64,000 nt of DNA, taken from assembly GCA_020635515.1 (NCBI GenBank), contig JACJZS010000002.1, positions 1,226,001 to 1,290,000 of the forward strand. Direction: 5' to 3'. Under the pieces are notes generated by a model. That model was not told where the DNA came from, did not search any database, and worked only from the letters and a program-made list of their open reading frames with translations. This DNA comes from Flavobacteriales bacterium. Lineage in GTDB: Bacteria; Bacteroidota; Bacteroidia; Flavobacteriales; Weeksellaceae. This document shows positions 34,521 through 43,172 of the stretch, piece after piece. The first letter of the stretch is position 1. Each line of letters opens with the position of its first letter. The position numbers and the translations under genes are program-made.

Positions 34521-35816
34521 ATGGAACCACGTAATTCAGATTCTAATAACCTAAATATACCTACTAGTACCAAAAAGAGAATAGTAATAGTAGGAGGTGG
34601 ATTTGCAGGATTGCATCTATCTAAAAAGTTGAGTATTCAGAAGTACCAAGTGGTGCTTATAGATAAGCAAAATTATCATACTTTTCAGCCGTTGCTTTAT
34701 CAAGTAGCAACTTCAGGATTAGAACCTGATAGCATAGCTCACGCATTACGCACGTTATTAAAAAATCATCGAGATTTTTATTATAGATATAGTGAAGTGA
34801 TTTGTGTACACAAAGACCAGTCGATACTTGAAACAAGCATTGGTTCTATTTCATACGATTATTTAGTAATTGCAACAGGTTCCAAGACCAATTATTTTAA
34901 TAATCCTAATTTTGAAAAATATACCATGCCTATGAAGTCAATTACTGAGGCATTGGATTTACGAAGTTTAATTCTTCAGAACTTTGAAAAAGCATTACTT
35001 ACCAATGATTATGAGGAGCGAAAACGACTGATGAACTTTGTGATTGTAGGTGGAGGTCCTACAGGTGTAGAACTAGCAGGAGCTTTGGCGGAACTAAAAA
35101 ATCATGTATTGCCAAATGATTATCCTGATTTAGATATTCGAATGATGGATGTGCATATCGTTCAGTCAGGTTCGTTATTATTAGCGGGAATGTCTGAAAA
35201 ATCAGCTCTAAAAGCACAGCATTATTTAGAACGAGAAGGTGTTCACGTGTGGTTGGATACTCGTGTGCTTGATTATGATGGAAAAACAGTAGATACCAAC
35301 AATAAAGATATAGAAGCAAATACAATGATTTGGGCAGCTGGAGTTACAGGAGTTTTATTAGATGGATTTAATGATAATCAAATCATAAAAGGAAGATACA
35401 AGGTAGATGAGTTTAATAGGATAGAGGGAACTACAAATGTATTTGCACTTGGAGATGTAGCTTGTATGATTACAGAAAAATACCCTATAGGTCATCCTAT
35501 GGTTGCTCAAGTAGCTATTCAACAAGGGAAAAATTTAAATAGAAATTTTAGCAGAATTTATAATAATTTGAATCCAATTCCATTTCAATATAAAGATAAA
35601 GGTTCTATGGCGACTATCGGAAGGAATAAAGCGGTTGTAGATATTGGTAAGTTCCATTTTAGTGGATTTTTTGCGTGGTTGCTTTGGATGTTTGTACATT
35701 TAATTTCACTTGTTGGTTTTAGGAATAAACTCGTAGCACTTACCAACTGGATAGTGCAGTATTTTTCTTATAATAAGAGTGTGCGTCTAATTATAAGACC
35801 ATATATTAAAGATTAA
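34521..35816 (+). CDS. ndh: Type II NADH dehydrogenase / FAD-dependent oxidoreductase
   Basis: 431 residues. The N-terminal FAD-binding Rossmann motif is IVIVGGGFAGLHLSKKL near residue 20, and the NADH-binding motif is FVIVGGGPTGVELAGALAEL near 173. NVFALGDVACM near 310 closes the FAD site. A C-terminal hydrophobic or amphipathic segment (about 370-420, FFAWLLWMFVHLISLVGF) would anchor it to the inner membrane, where it reduces menaquinone without pumping protons. It is monocistronic, between the ompH terminator and a convergent transporter. Confidence 0.93.
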   Translation: MEPRNSDSNNLNIPTSTKKRIVIVGGGFAGLHLSKKLSIQKYQVVLIDKQNYHTFQPLLYQVATSGLEPDSIAHALRTLLKNHRDFYYRYSEVICVHKDQSILETSIGSISYDYLVIATGSKTNYFNNPNFEKYTMPMKSITEALDLRSLILQNFEKALLTNDYEERKRLMNFVIVGGGPTGVELAGALAELKNHVLPNDYPDLDIRMMDVHIVQSGSLLLAGMSEKSALKAQHYLEREGVHVWLDTRVLDYDGKTVDTNNKDIEANTMIWAAGVTGVLLDGFNDNQIIKGRYKVDEFNRIEGTTNVFALGDVACMITEKYPIGHPMVAQVAIQQGKNLNRNFSRIYNNLNPIPFQYKDKGSMATIGRNKAVVDIGKFHFSGFFAWLLWMFVHLISLVGFRNKLVALTNWIVQYFSYNKSVRLIIRPYIKD

Positions 35817-35827
35817 TTTATAAAGTA

Positions 35828-36691
35828 TTATTGCTTTTTAATAGATCTTTTGCTTTCTATAAGGACAGTACTCAAAATACAAATTCCTCCTAAAATAATT
35901 CCCCAAGTAGGATATTCTTTGAGGAAAATAAGAGCAATGATAATTCCATAAATAGGTTGCATACTTCCTATAATACTTGCAGTACTTACAGAGAAATTCT
36001 TAAAACTTTTTATGACTAGAGTATGTCCTAAAGAAGTAGTAATTAAAGCTAAGGTTAAAACAGGTAACCAAGGTATCTCATTAAATTGAATGGGAACACT
36101 TACTAAAACAGGACTTAACAAGAAAGTAATTACCAACATTTGAATAAGCATCAAAAATGGACTCTGGTATTTTGTTAACAATTTAGATGTAAGTAAATTT
36201 CTAGTTGCCAAACAGAAAGCAGAGGCAATTCCCCACAGTATTCCTTTGGTATTTCCGTCTCCTAAAGACATATTGGGAGCTAAAAAATAAATTCCTATTA
36301 CGACTAGTATTCCCAGTAAAACATGAATAAAATCTATTTTCTTTTTAGTGAAAAAAGGTTCTAAAAATACTGTAATTACAGGGAAAGTATACAGAGAAAG
36401 CATTCCTATAGCTACATTAGAAGCTTGTAAAGAATAAAAATAGGTAATCCAATGTGCTCCCATTAAAGCTCCACTTAAAAAAAGCTGTTTCCAATCCTTC
36501 TGAAAATCTATTTTAAACGAAGTTCTTTTTAATTTGCAATACAAATACATGATGAGTAGTGCCAATAAAGCTCTTATAAAAATAGTTACAGGAGGAGGAG
36601 TTTCAATATATTTCCCTAAAGCTCCAGAAGTACTTACAAAAAAGATTCCTACGTTTAATTCTAGTATATTGATTAATGTTTTTTTATTCAT
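35828..36691 (-). CDS. EamA/DMT-family transporter
   Basis: 287 residues with ten predicted membrane helices arranged as two EamA repeats (about 8-140 and 150-282). Examples are GALMGAHWITYFYSLQASNV in repeat one and SLGHTLVIKSFKNFSVSTAS with PIYGIIIALIFLKEYP in repeat two. The family exports metabolites or amino acids; the substrate is not predictable. It ends with a basic tail. It lies on the minus strand between ndh and a ParE-type toxin gene. Confidence 0.92.
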   Translation of the reverse strand: MNKKTLINILELNVGIFFVSTSGALGKYIETPPPVTIFIRALLALLIMYLYCKLKRTSFKIDFQKDWKQLFLSGALMGAHWITYFYSLQASNVAIGMLSLYTFPVITVFLEPFFTKKKIDFIHVLLGILVVIGIYFLAPNMSLGDGNTKGILWGIASAFCLATRNLLTSKLLTKYQSPFLMLIQMLVITFLLSPVLVSVPIQFNEIPWLPVLTLALITTSLGHTLVIKSFKNFSVSTASIIGSMQPIYGIIIALIFLKEYPTWGIILGGICILSTVLIESKRSIKKQ

Positions 36692-36758
36692 TTACTGATG
36701 CGAAAAATACAATACTTTTTAAATGGTTTATAAATCATAGAGTTGCTTTTCTTGGGTA

Positions 36759-37106
36759 TTATTTAAGTTGTTTATATAAGATTTCTGCTTCTGCTTCTAA
36801 AGAAGGTTCTAATTGTTGTAGTCGTTCTAACAAGTTCATTGAAATGTGTTTTACTGTAAGTAAGAATATTTTATCGTCTATGTTATCAAAGATAAACCAA
36901 TGCTTCTGAACATTATATACTTTAAAACGATTAGAAATTATAAGTTTAATTTTTAATAAATCAAGATTAGTTTTGATAAGATTTAACGCATTTTCAAAAC
37001 CGTTTAAGTATTTATCAGCTATAATTTCGCTAAACTCATGAACAGAATAATCGTAAATTTCTTGGATATCGCTTAAAGCTCGATGAGTTAAGTAAATTTC
37101 GGACAT
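36759..37106 (-). CDS. Type II toxin, RelE/ParE family
   Basis: 115 residues with the ParE fold pattern: LTHRALSDIQEIYDYSVHEF at the N terminus, a middle helix, then KVYNVQKHWFIFDNIDDKIFLLTVKHISM. A further 20 residues (LEPSLEAEAEILYKQLK) extend beyond the usual ParE end. ParE toxins inhibit gyrase; RelE relatives cleave mRNA; which applies here is not clear. Its start shares one base with the stop of the antitoxin gene, so expression is coupled. Confidence 0.85.
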   Translation of the reverse strand: MSEIYLTHRALSDIQEIYDYSVHEFSEIIADKYLNGFENALNLIKTNLDLLKIKLIISNRFKVYNVQKHWFIFDNIDDKIFLLTVKHISMNLLERLQQLEPSLEAEAEILYKQLK

Positions 37107-37357
37107 TATTTCAATTTAGCTAAATCGGATTTTAGATTGCCAGAGAATCGTACTACATTACCATTAATAGAATCTTGGTATCCCTCAATAATAGAATTTC
37201 TTAGATTCGATGCTTTTTTGCGTTCAGCTTCGTGACGAATTAAATCTCGAACATATTCACTTGGTGTTGAATATAAAGTGCCTTTTCCTGTTTGACTTAC
37301 TACAAATTTTTTAAGTTCATCAGTTAAAGGAATATTTATGGTTGCTAATTTCTCCAT
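37106..37357 (-). CDS. Type II antitoxin, ParD-like
   Basis: 83 residues. The N-terminal ribbon-helix-helix pattern LATINIPLTDELKKFV followed by STPSEYVRDLIRHEAERKK is typical of ParD/CopG antitoxins that bind DNA and autoregulate. The C-terminal half (about 50-83) should wrap the toxin. It overlaps the toxin gene by one base. A -7 element lies just 5 bases before its ATG. Confidence 0.85.
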   Translation of the reverse strand: MEKLATINIPLTDELKKFVVSQTGKGTLYSTPSEYVRDLIRHEAERKKASNLRNSIIEGYQDSINGNVVRFSGNLKSDLAKLK

Positions 37358-37361
37358 ACTA

Positions 37362-37369
37362 CAAATATA
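37362..37369 (-). promoter_or_regulatory. Promoter -7 element for first parDE
   Basis: The minus strand reads TATATTTG, a perfect TAnnTTTG match. It ends 4 bases before the antitoxin ATG, implying a leaderless or nearly leaderless transcript. Confidence 0.55.
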
Positions 37370-37573
37370 CTAATTTTTAATATATGAAAAATATTGAAAA
37401 ACATCTATCTCATTAGATGAGGTAAACAGGTTTTAAACTTGATTACTCGGATTTATCACTTCCAAGAAAAATTAAAGCATTCTAGCTTCACATTTCATAT
37501 CTCAAATAAGGTGCTATCTAAATATCTTGAGGTAGTTTATTTATCTTCAATTACTTAAATGATTGAAAATCAA

Positions 37574-38971
37574 TTATTTGCCTATGCAAAATTTCCCAAA
37601 TATAGTTCCTAAAATATCTTTATCCGTGTCTATTTCACCTGTTATTTTTCCTATTAGTTTTAATATACTTTTTAAATCAAAAGAAATTAACTCTCCAGAC
37701 ATTCCACTTTCAATATTTTGAAAAATAACATCTACAGTTTGACTTATCTCAGTTAATATTTCTAAATGTCTAGAATTGGTAAGGATAATATCTTTTTCTA
37801 TATCTGCACTTTCAAGTGTTTTTTTAGAAAGCATGCCAATTAAATCTGATATATTTACATTATTTTTAGCAGAAATAGACAGAATACTAACGCTCTTAAA
37901 TTTATCTTCTAATTCATCTCTACTCAACTGTGTTTCACTAGATAAGTCAATTTTATTCTGACAAATTATAAGGTGTGATTGAGAGTTTTGAATTTGTTGT
38001 AAATCACTAAATACTTGATTTTCATTAGTTTTTATTGCATCATATAAATAAATAATAATTTCTGCATTCTTTGCTTTTTCGTATGATTTTTTAATTCCTA
38101 ATGATTCTATTTCGTCTTCTGTTTTTCGAATTCCTGCGGTATCTATAAAACGAAACATCGTACCATCTATGTTTAGTGTTTCTTCTATAGTATCTCTAGT
38201 AGTTCCTTCTACAGAACTTACAATTGCTCTTTCTTCATTCAAAAGTAAATTCAAAAGCGTTGATTTTCCTGCATTAGGTCGACCTATTATAGCTACTGGA
38301 ACTCCATTTTTTATAGCGTTTCCTAAACGAAAAGATTTAATAAGAGGTGTTATCTTTTCTTGAATTTCGATAAGTAGTTTTGTAAACTCATTGCGATTTG
38401 CAAATTCTACATCTTCTTCGGAGAAGTCAAGTTCTAATTCAATAAGTGCTGTAAAATTAATTAACTTATCTCTTAGTTGTTTTAATTCATTAGAAAAACT
38501 TCCTTTCATTTGGTTTGCAGCAATGGTGTGAGCATTTTTGGATTGAGAAGCGATAATATCTGCAACAGATTCCGCTTGAACTAAATCCATTTTTCCATTA
38601 AAATAAGCTCTCATGGTAAACTCTCCTGGATTTGCAATTCTAGCACCTTGTTTCTGAAGTTGTGTTAGTATTTCTTGTTGAATATAAGGCGACGCATGAC
38701 AAGAAATTTCCAAAGAATCTTCTCCTGTAAAAGACTTGGGATTTTTGAATACAGAAATCAATACATCATCAATAAATTCATTTTCATCGGAAATAAAATC
38801 TCCGTAATGAACAGTATGAGTTGTAGCTTTTTTAAGCTGTATTGATTTATTCTTCGGAGCAAAAACAGTTTCTATAATATCAAATGTTTTACTTCCTGAA
38901 AGACGAATTACAGCGATCGCTCCACTTCCTTTTGGTGTTGCTATAGCACAAATTGTATCATTAAAATCCAT
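37574..38971 (-). CDS. mnmE: tRNA modification GTPase MnmE
   Basis: With MnmG it installs the 5-carboxymethylaminomethyl group on wobble uridine of tRNA. 465 residues: an N-terminal folate-binding domain (about 1-118, DTICAIATPKGSGAIAVIRLSG), a helical domain, and an inserted G domain (about 222-375) with GRPNAGKSTL, FIDTAGIRKTEDEIE and CQNKIDLS. The C terminus FCIGK carries the catalytic Cys. Monocistronic on the minus strand. Confidence 0.98.
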   Translation of the reverse strand: MDFNDTICAIATPKGSGAIAVIRLSGSKTFDIIETVFAPKNKSIQLKKATTHTVHYGDFISDENEFIDDVLISVFKNPKSFTGEDSLEISCHASPYIQQEILTQLQKQGARIANPGEFTMRAYFNGKMDLVQAESVADIIASQSKNAHTIAANQMKGSFSNELKQLRDKLINFTALIELELDFSEEDVEFANRNEFTKLLIEIQEKITPLIKSFRLGNAIKNGVPVAIIGRPNAGKSTLLNLLLNEERAIVSSVEGTTRDTIEETLNIDGTMFRFIDTAGIRKTEDEIESLGIKKSYEKAKNAEIIIYLYDAIKTNENQVFSDLQQIQNSQSHLIICQNKIDLSSETQLSRDELEDKFKSVSILSISAKNNVNISDLIGMLSKKTLESADIEKDIILTNSRHLEILTEISQTVDVIFQNIESGMSGELISFDLKSILKLIGKITGEIDTDKDILGTIFGKFCIGK

Positions 38972-39053
38972 GTGTACAAGTTATGAATTATGAGTTATAA
39001 ATTATACTGATTTATAATAATTCTAATTGAAAAATATCATCAGAATATTATAT

Positions 39054-39089
39054 GTAAAAAAGTTGAAAGATAAATATATCCTCCAACTT
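39054..39089 (-). terminator. Terminator after rny
   Basis: On the minus strand a 13-bp stem (39089-39077 with 39072-39060) closes fully if three G-U pairs are allowed, with a 4-base loop, and is followed by about five T. It lies 35 bases after the rny stop. On the plus strand the same positions would be A-C mismatches, so the hairpin is strand-specific. Confidence 0.7.
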
Positions 39090-39123
39090 ATTTATTTTTT
39101 TAATTATACCGAATTTCTTACTG

Positions 39124-40695
39124 TTAACGAGCAATATTCACAGCACGAGTTTCACGAATTACCGTTACTTTTACTTGTCCTGGATAGGTAAGTTCATTTT
39201 GAATTTTATCTGTAATATCTAATGATAATTGTCCTGCTCTTACATCATCAACTTTCTCACTTTGCACCATAACTCTCAACTCTCTTCCTGCTTGAATCGC
39301 ATACGCTTGATTAACTCCATCGAAACTTAATGCCACATTTTCTAAATCTTTTAGTCTTTGCATATAAGACTCTATTAATTGTCGTCTTGCTCCTGGTCTT
39401 GCTCCACTTATACCATCGCATACTTGAATAATAGGAGATATAAGAGTATTCATTTCTATTTCGTCGTGGTGAGCACCTATTGCATTTACAATTTCGGGAT
39501 GTTCTCCGTATTTTTCTGCCCAATTCATACCTAAAATAGCATGTGGAAGTTCTGATTCCTGCTCAGGAACTTTTCCTATATCGTGTAGTAATCCCGCTCG
39601 CTTCGCTCGCTTTGCGTCTAATCCTAATTCTGCTGCCATTACACCTGCAAGATGTGCCACTTCGCGTGAGTGTTGAAGAAGATTTTGCCCGTAAGATGAA
39701 CGGAATTTCATTCTACCAACAGTTTTAATGAGTTCAGGATGTAATCCATGAACGCCCAAATCAATAGCAGTTCTCTTTCCAACTTCTATAATCTCATCGT
39801 CGATTTGTTTAGTCGTTTTTGCTACCACTTCCTCAATTCTCGCTGGATGAATTCGTCCGTCTGTAACAAGTCTGTGTAAAGAAAGTCTTGCGATTTCTCT
39901 TCTTACAGGATCAAAGCAAGAAAGCAATATAGCTTCTGGAGTATCATCAACTATGATTTCTACACCTGTGGCAGCTTCTAAAGCTCTAATGTTTCTACCT
40001 TCTCTACCAATGATTCTACCTTTTATTTCATCGGATTCTATATTAAATACCGAAACAGCATTTTCTATCGCCTGTTCTGTTCCTATTCTCTGAATGGATT
40101 GTATCACAATTTTTTTCGCTTCGCTCTTTGCATTGAGCTGAGCTTCTTCCATCACTTGCTGTATATGAATCTGAGCTTGTGATTTTGCTTCTACTTTGAG
40201 TTGTTCTATCAATTCAGATTTTGCCTCATCTGCAGAATATCCCGATATTTTTTCTAATAATTGAACTTGTTTATTATGAATTTGGTTTATCTCATCTTGT
40301 TTAATCTTTAGAATATTTTGTTTGTTGTTGTATTCTTCGATTTCTTTTTCATACTTCAACTTCAATTTTCCGTTTAAATGAAGTTCTTCATTAAGTTTAG
40401 ATTCTTTATCCTTTATTCTTTTTTCGGTGTCTTGGATTTTTCTTTCTCTATTCTTAATTTTATCTTCATGCTCCGACTTCAGTTCCAAAAATTTCTCCTT
40501 TGCTTGTAGTATTTTCTCTTTTTTTAAAGCTTCCGCTTTACTATTTGCGTCTTCTACTATTTGCTTTGATTTTCTATTTGCATCATCAATCTGAATTTGA
40601 TTTTTCTTTGTTAAAGAGCTTTTTCCTGTAAAAAAACCTATTCCTATTCCTATGATTAAAGCAACTACTGTGCTGATTAAAATTACTATATCCAT
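39124..40695 (-). CDS. rny: Ribonuclease Y
   Basis: A membrane-anchored endoribonuclease starting bulk mRNA decay. 523 residues: an N-terminal membrane helix (about 3-22), a long charged coiled coil (about 30-165), a KH domain (near 228, IKGRIIGREGRNIRALEAATG) and an HD domain. The HD motif is LLHDIGKVPEQE, with HSREVAHLAG upstream. Length and order match the family exactly. It is encoded downstream of zapA and the 6S RNA on the same strand, with a terminator after it. Confidence 0.97.
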   Translation of the reverse strand: MDIVILISTVVALIIGIGIGFFTGKSSLTKKNQIQIDDANRKSKQIVEDANSKAEALKKEKILQAKEKFLELKSEHEDKIKNRERKIQDTEKRIKDKESKLNEELHLNGKLKLKYEKEIEEYNNKQNILKIKQDEINQIHNKQVQLLEKISGYSADEAKSELIEQLKVEAKSQAQIHIQQVMEEAQLNAKSEAKKIVIQSIQRIGTEQAIENAVSVFNIESDEIKGRIIGREGRNIRALEAATGVEIIVDDTPEAILLSCFDPVRREIARLSLHRLVTDGRIHPARIEEVVAKTTKQIDDEIIEVGKRTAIDLGVHGLHPELIKTVGRMKFRSSYGQNLLQHSREVAHLAGVMAAELGLDAKRAKRAGLLHDIGKVPEQESELPHAILGMNWAEKYGEHPEIVNAIGAHHDEIEMNTLISPIIQVCDGISGARPGARRQLIESYMQRLKDLENVALSFDGVNQAYAIQAGRELRVMVQSEKVDDVRAGQLSLDITDKIQNELTYPGQVKVTVIRETRAVNIAR

Positions 40696-40730
40696 CTATC
40701 TATTTTATATATTTATTACTTTTTTAATAC

Positions 40731-40916
40731 AAAAAACCTACATAAGTTCTGTTGTATGCTGTGAACTCCCTTTAAAACAAGATTCAAGATAGGTTTTTCC
40801 TCTGTAATTCGCTGCTTGAGTACAACTCAAAATTTCTGCGACCCGCCATTAAAAAAACATTCTCTCAGCATAATGATACTGTTGAGTTCATCGATATTAT
40901 AGAACTAATGTAGGTA
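40731..40916 (-). ncRNA. ssrS: 6S RNA (flavobacterial type)
   Basis: On the minus strand a roughly 186-base region starts with CCTACATTAGTTC (40914-40902) and ends with GAACTTATGTAGG (40749-40737), a 13-bp closing stem with one mismatch, followed by a T run (40736-40731). Inside, AAC/GTT-type flanking helices surround a large open middle, as expected for 6S RNA, which mimics an open promoter and sequesters sigma-70-type RNA polymerase. The location between zapA and rny is the usual one for ssrS. Limits are good to a few bases. Confidence 0.85.
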
Positions 40917-40931
40917 AACTAAAAGTAAGAA

Positions 40932-41234
40932 CTACTTATTCTTTTTATTCTTTTGCAATGCTTCAAATACCTTTTCATTCAAACTTTCTATCTTAGAATA
41001 GCATGAAGTAAATGTTTCATTCATTGCTTTTTTTTGAATTTCATATTTCGTTGCAAATTGTACTGCACACATTGCTAAAACGTCTTGTCTGTCCTCTACA
41101 GAGTATTTGTTTTCTATGTTACGTATAAGCTCTTCTATGCTTTTAGTCGCAACACGAACGGCTTCTTCATCTCCTTCTTGCACAGTCATAGGATAAAACC
41201 TATCAGCTACTTTAACTTTTATTCTCTGTCCCAT
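40932..41234 (-). CDS. zapA: Cell division protein ZapA
   Basis: 100 residues: QRIKVKVADRFYPMTVQEGDEEAVRVA at the N terminus (globular beta-alpha part, stated as the first ~35 residues), then a long coiled coil. ZapA cross-links FtsZ filaments at the Z ring. It follows 3 bases after a small coiled-coil gene and precedes the 6S RNA gene on the same strand, a conserved neighbourhood. Confidence 0.92.
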   Translation of the reverse strand: MGQRIKVKVADRFYPMTVQEGDEEAVRVATKSIEELIRNIENKYSVEDRQDVLAMCAVQFATKYEIQKKAMNETFTSCYSKIESLNEKVFEALQKNKKNK

Positions 41235-41237
41235 ACT

Positions 41238-41531
41238 CTACGAGTTCTTCATCTGCAAAATACAACTATCCACTTCTTTCATTAATCTATTAACCTTAAG
41301 TTTCATTAAACTCTTGTATTCTTCGTTTCCTGTTAGAGCACTAGCAATCTTAATATTTTTATTCTCCTCTATTAATCTCTTATTTTCTAGATTTAACTGA
41401 TTTATTTTGTTTTCTCTTGAATTAAGTTCTTTTTTTAGTTCTACATTTTCTAAAACCAAACTCTCTTGCACTATGATTAACTTACTTACTAACTGACGTA
41501 ATTCTTCCAGTGAATCTTCAAACTTCTGCAT
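41238..41531 (-). CDS. Small coiled-coil protein upstream of zapA
   Basis: 97 residues, nearly all heptad-like helix (LEELRQLVSKLIIVQESL, LENVELKKELNSRENKI, NLENKRLIEENKNI), with a short C-terminal region ending SCILQMKNS. It lies 3 bases upstream of zapA under a clear promoter, so the two are co-expressed. Size, coiled-coil nature and position resemble ZapB, the ZapA partner, but sequence homology cannot be judged from reading alone. Called by context. Confidence 0.75.
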   Translation of the reverse strand: MQKFEDSLEELRQLVSKLIIVQESLVLENVELKKELNSRENKINQLNLENKRLIEENKNIKIASALTGNEEYKSLMKLKVNRLMKEVDSCILQMKNS

Positions 41532-41540
41532 TTGGATTTT

Positions 41541-41574
41541 AGAATTAATTCTAAATACAAATATAGAATTAATT
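41541..41574 (-). promoter_or_regulatory. Promoter for coiled-coil gene and zapA, flanked by repeated AGAATTAATT
   Basis: The minus strand carries TATATTTG (41565-41558), a perfect -7 element, 27 bases before the start codon. The perfect 12-bp palindrome AGAATTAATTCT (41541-41552) lies just downstream, and a direct repeat of its first ten bases (41565-41574) lies just upstream, 24 bases apart. Confidence 0.55.
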
Positions 41575-41590
41575 TTTACAAAATAAAACC

Positions 41591-42346
41591 TTACTCAAAT
41601 TTTAGAGAAAATATTACGGCTCTTGAATATATTGCTTTTAGTGAATTCGCCCAAACATCAGGAGTTCCTTCATTATCGGCAACCCACTCATTGTTGAAGA
41701 AGAAAATCCCTTTTACAGAAGGTGTAAGTTTAAATTTCTTGAAATAAATTTCTATTCCTACTTCCGTTTGCCATGTGAAATTATGTGTTTTTGTTCGGAA
41801 TACTTCTTGTAAATTATCATCAGTTTTCTTTTCATTAGATTGTAAGTTTACCATCCAACTGACACCTGTCTGAATGTACGGACGTGTATTATAATACCTA
41901 TTTCCATGAAAATTAATAAATGCAGGTATATCTAGATATGTTGATTTAATATTTCGTATAGAATCTGAGGCTTTTATAGTATAACCATTTATTTCCTGTC
42001 CTATTCTATCTTCTAGATGTCTAAAAATTAAGTCCCTTTGCACAAAATGAAGTCCTGGTTCTACTCTAAAATCAAAATTATCATTTAATCTCCATCTTCC
42101 CATAAGTCCTGCACTAAAACCAAGCTTTGGGTCCGAAACTACAGTAAAACCATATCCATTATTAAGTCCATTTTCATTAGGATGTAACTTAAATGTAAAA
42201 AAGTTTACACCTAAACTGTATCCCCAACTGAACTCTTGATGGTCAAAACCAAGTAAATTTTCAGTTTTGCTTTTTCCTCTAAACTGAGCATTAAGTGAAA
42301 AACTCAGTAAACAAACGATAATTAATATATAACTTTTTTGATTCAT
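41591..42346 (-). CDS. porT: T9SS-associated outer-membrane protein PorT
   Basis: 251 residues. A signal peptide ends LNAQ near residue 21, then FRGKSKTENLLGFDHQEFSW, the PorT-type start. An eight-stranded barrel pattern follows (WGYSLGVNFFTFKL, FRVEPGLHFVQRDLIF, FTWQTEVGIEIYFKKFKL). PorT is required for type IX secretion, and the genes at 18067, 49209 and 60626 encode T9SS cargo. In flavobacteria porT is commonly next to the menaquinone methyltransferase gene, as here, and the two are probably one operon (55-base gap). Confidence 0.9.
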   Translation of the reverse strand: MNQKSYILIIVCLLSFSLNAQFRGKSKTENLLGFDHQEFSWGYSLGVNFFTFKLHPNENGLNNGYGFTVVSDPKLGFSAGLMGRWRLNDNFDFRVEPGLHFVQRDLIFRHLEDRIGQEINGYTIKASDSIRNIKSTYLDIPAFINFHGNRYYNTRPYIQTGVSWMVNLQSNEKKTDDNLQEVFRTKTHNFTWQTEVGIEIYFKKFKLTPSVKGIFFFNNEWVADNEGTPDVWANSLKAIYSRAVIFSLKFE

Positions 42347-42401
42347 TGCGATAACAAATTAAGCGTTTTTTTGCTAATATTCCAACGGAATTTTTAATAA
42401 T

Positions 42402-43127
42402 TTATTTTGTTGCTTCATATAAAGTAGCAACACCAAAGGTAAGTTTTTTATAATTAACCGTAGAAAATCCTTGAGATAAAATTATATTTCTAAACTTTTC
42501 TCCGTAAGGGAAAGAGTTTACAGAGTCAGGAAGATACGTATACGCTCGTGAATCCTTTGAAATTACTTTCCCTATAATTGGTAATATATATTTAAAATAG
42601 AAAGTAAATAAAGGAGCGAAAAATCCTTCTACTTTAGAGAATTCAAGAATGTATAAAGTTCCTCCTTGTTTCAATACTCGACGCATTTCCCTTAAGCCTT
42701 TTTCTACATTCTCAAAATTCCTAACACCAAACGAAACCGAAACAACATCAAATGTATCATCTTCAAAAGGAAGATTTTCTGCATCTCCTTTTATCATGGT
42801 AATTCGATTTTCTAAGTTTAGTTTTTTTATTTTTTCTACACCAACATTTAGCATTTTTTGCGATAAATCAAGTCCAATGATTTCTGCTTTGGTGTTTTTT
42901 GCGTGTTCTATTGCTAAATCTCCTGTTCCAGTAGCTACATCAAGAATTTTATTTGGATGTTTTGTTTGTACTTTTTTTATAAGTTTGTTTCTCCACATTA
43001 CATCAATCTTCATGGAAAGAAGTCGGTTTAAAAAGTCGTATTTGTGGGAAATGTTATCAAACATTTCTTCAACTTGAACTTTTTTAGAATCGTTTGAATT
43101 TGTGTAGGGTTTAACTGCTTCTGACAT
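42402..43127 (-). CDS. ubiE: Demethylmenaquinone methyltransferase
   Basis: A SAM-dependent methyltransferase for the last step of menaquinone synthesis. 241 residues with YDFLNRLLSMKIDVMWRNKL near residue 30, the SAM-binding ILDVATGTGDLAIEHA near 61, and VSVSFGVRNFENVEKGLREM near 130, the UbiE/MenG signature. It lies upstream of porT on the same strand. In a flavobacterium the quinone is menaquinone, so menG is an equivalent name. Confidence 0.96.
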   Translation of the reverse strand: MSEAVKPYTNSNDSKKVQVEEMFDNISHKYDFLNRLLSMKIDVMWRNKLIKKVQTKHPNKILDVATGTGDLAIEHAKNTKAEIIGLDLSQKMLNVGVEKIKKLNLENRITMIKGDAENLPFEDDTFDVVSVSFGVRNFENVEKGLREMRRVLKQGGTLYILEFSKVEGFFAPLFTFYFKYILPIIGKVISKDSRAYTYLPDSVNSFPYGEKFRNIILSQGFSTVNYKKLTFGVATLYEATK

Positions 43128-43172
43128 CTAAAATTCGGTTTCTATGGTAAATAAAAAGAATAATCCGCGAAT

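Noticed and set aside
37374..37573. Possible small gene or RNA between the ParDE module and mnmE
   Set aside because: Only short AT-rich sequence without hairpin, promoter or coding pattern was seen.
39311..39523. Open frame in a shifted frame within rny
   Set aside because: It lies wholly inside the RNase Y HD-domain coding sequence and is biased by that gene's codons.
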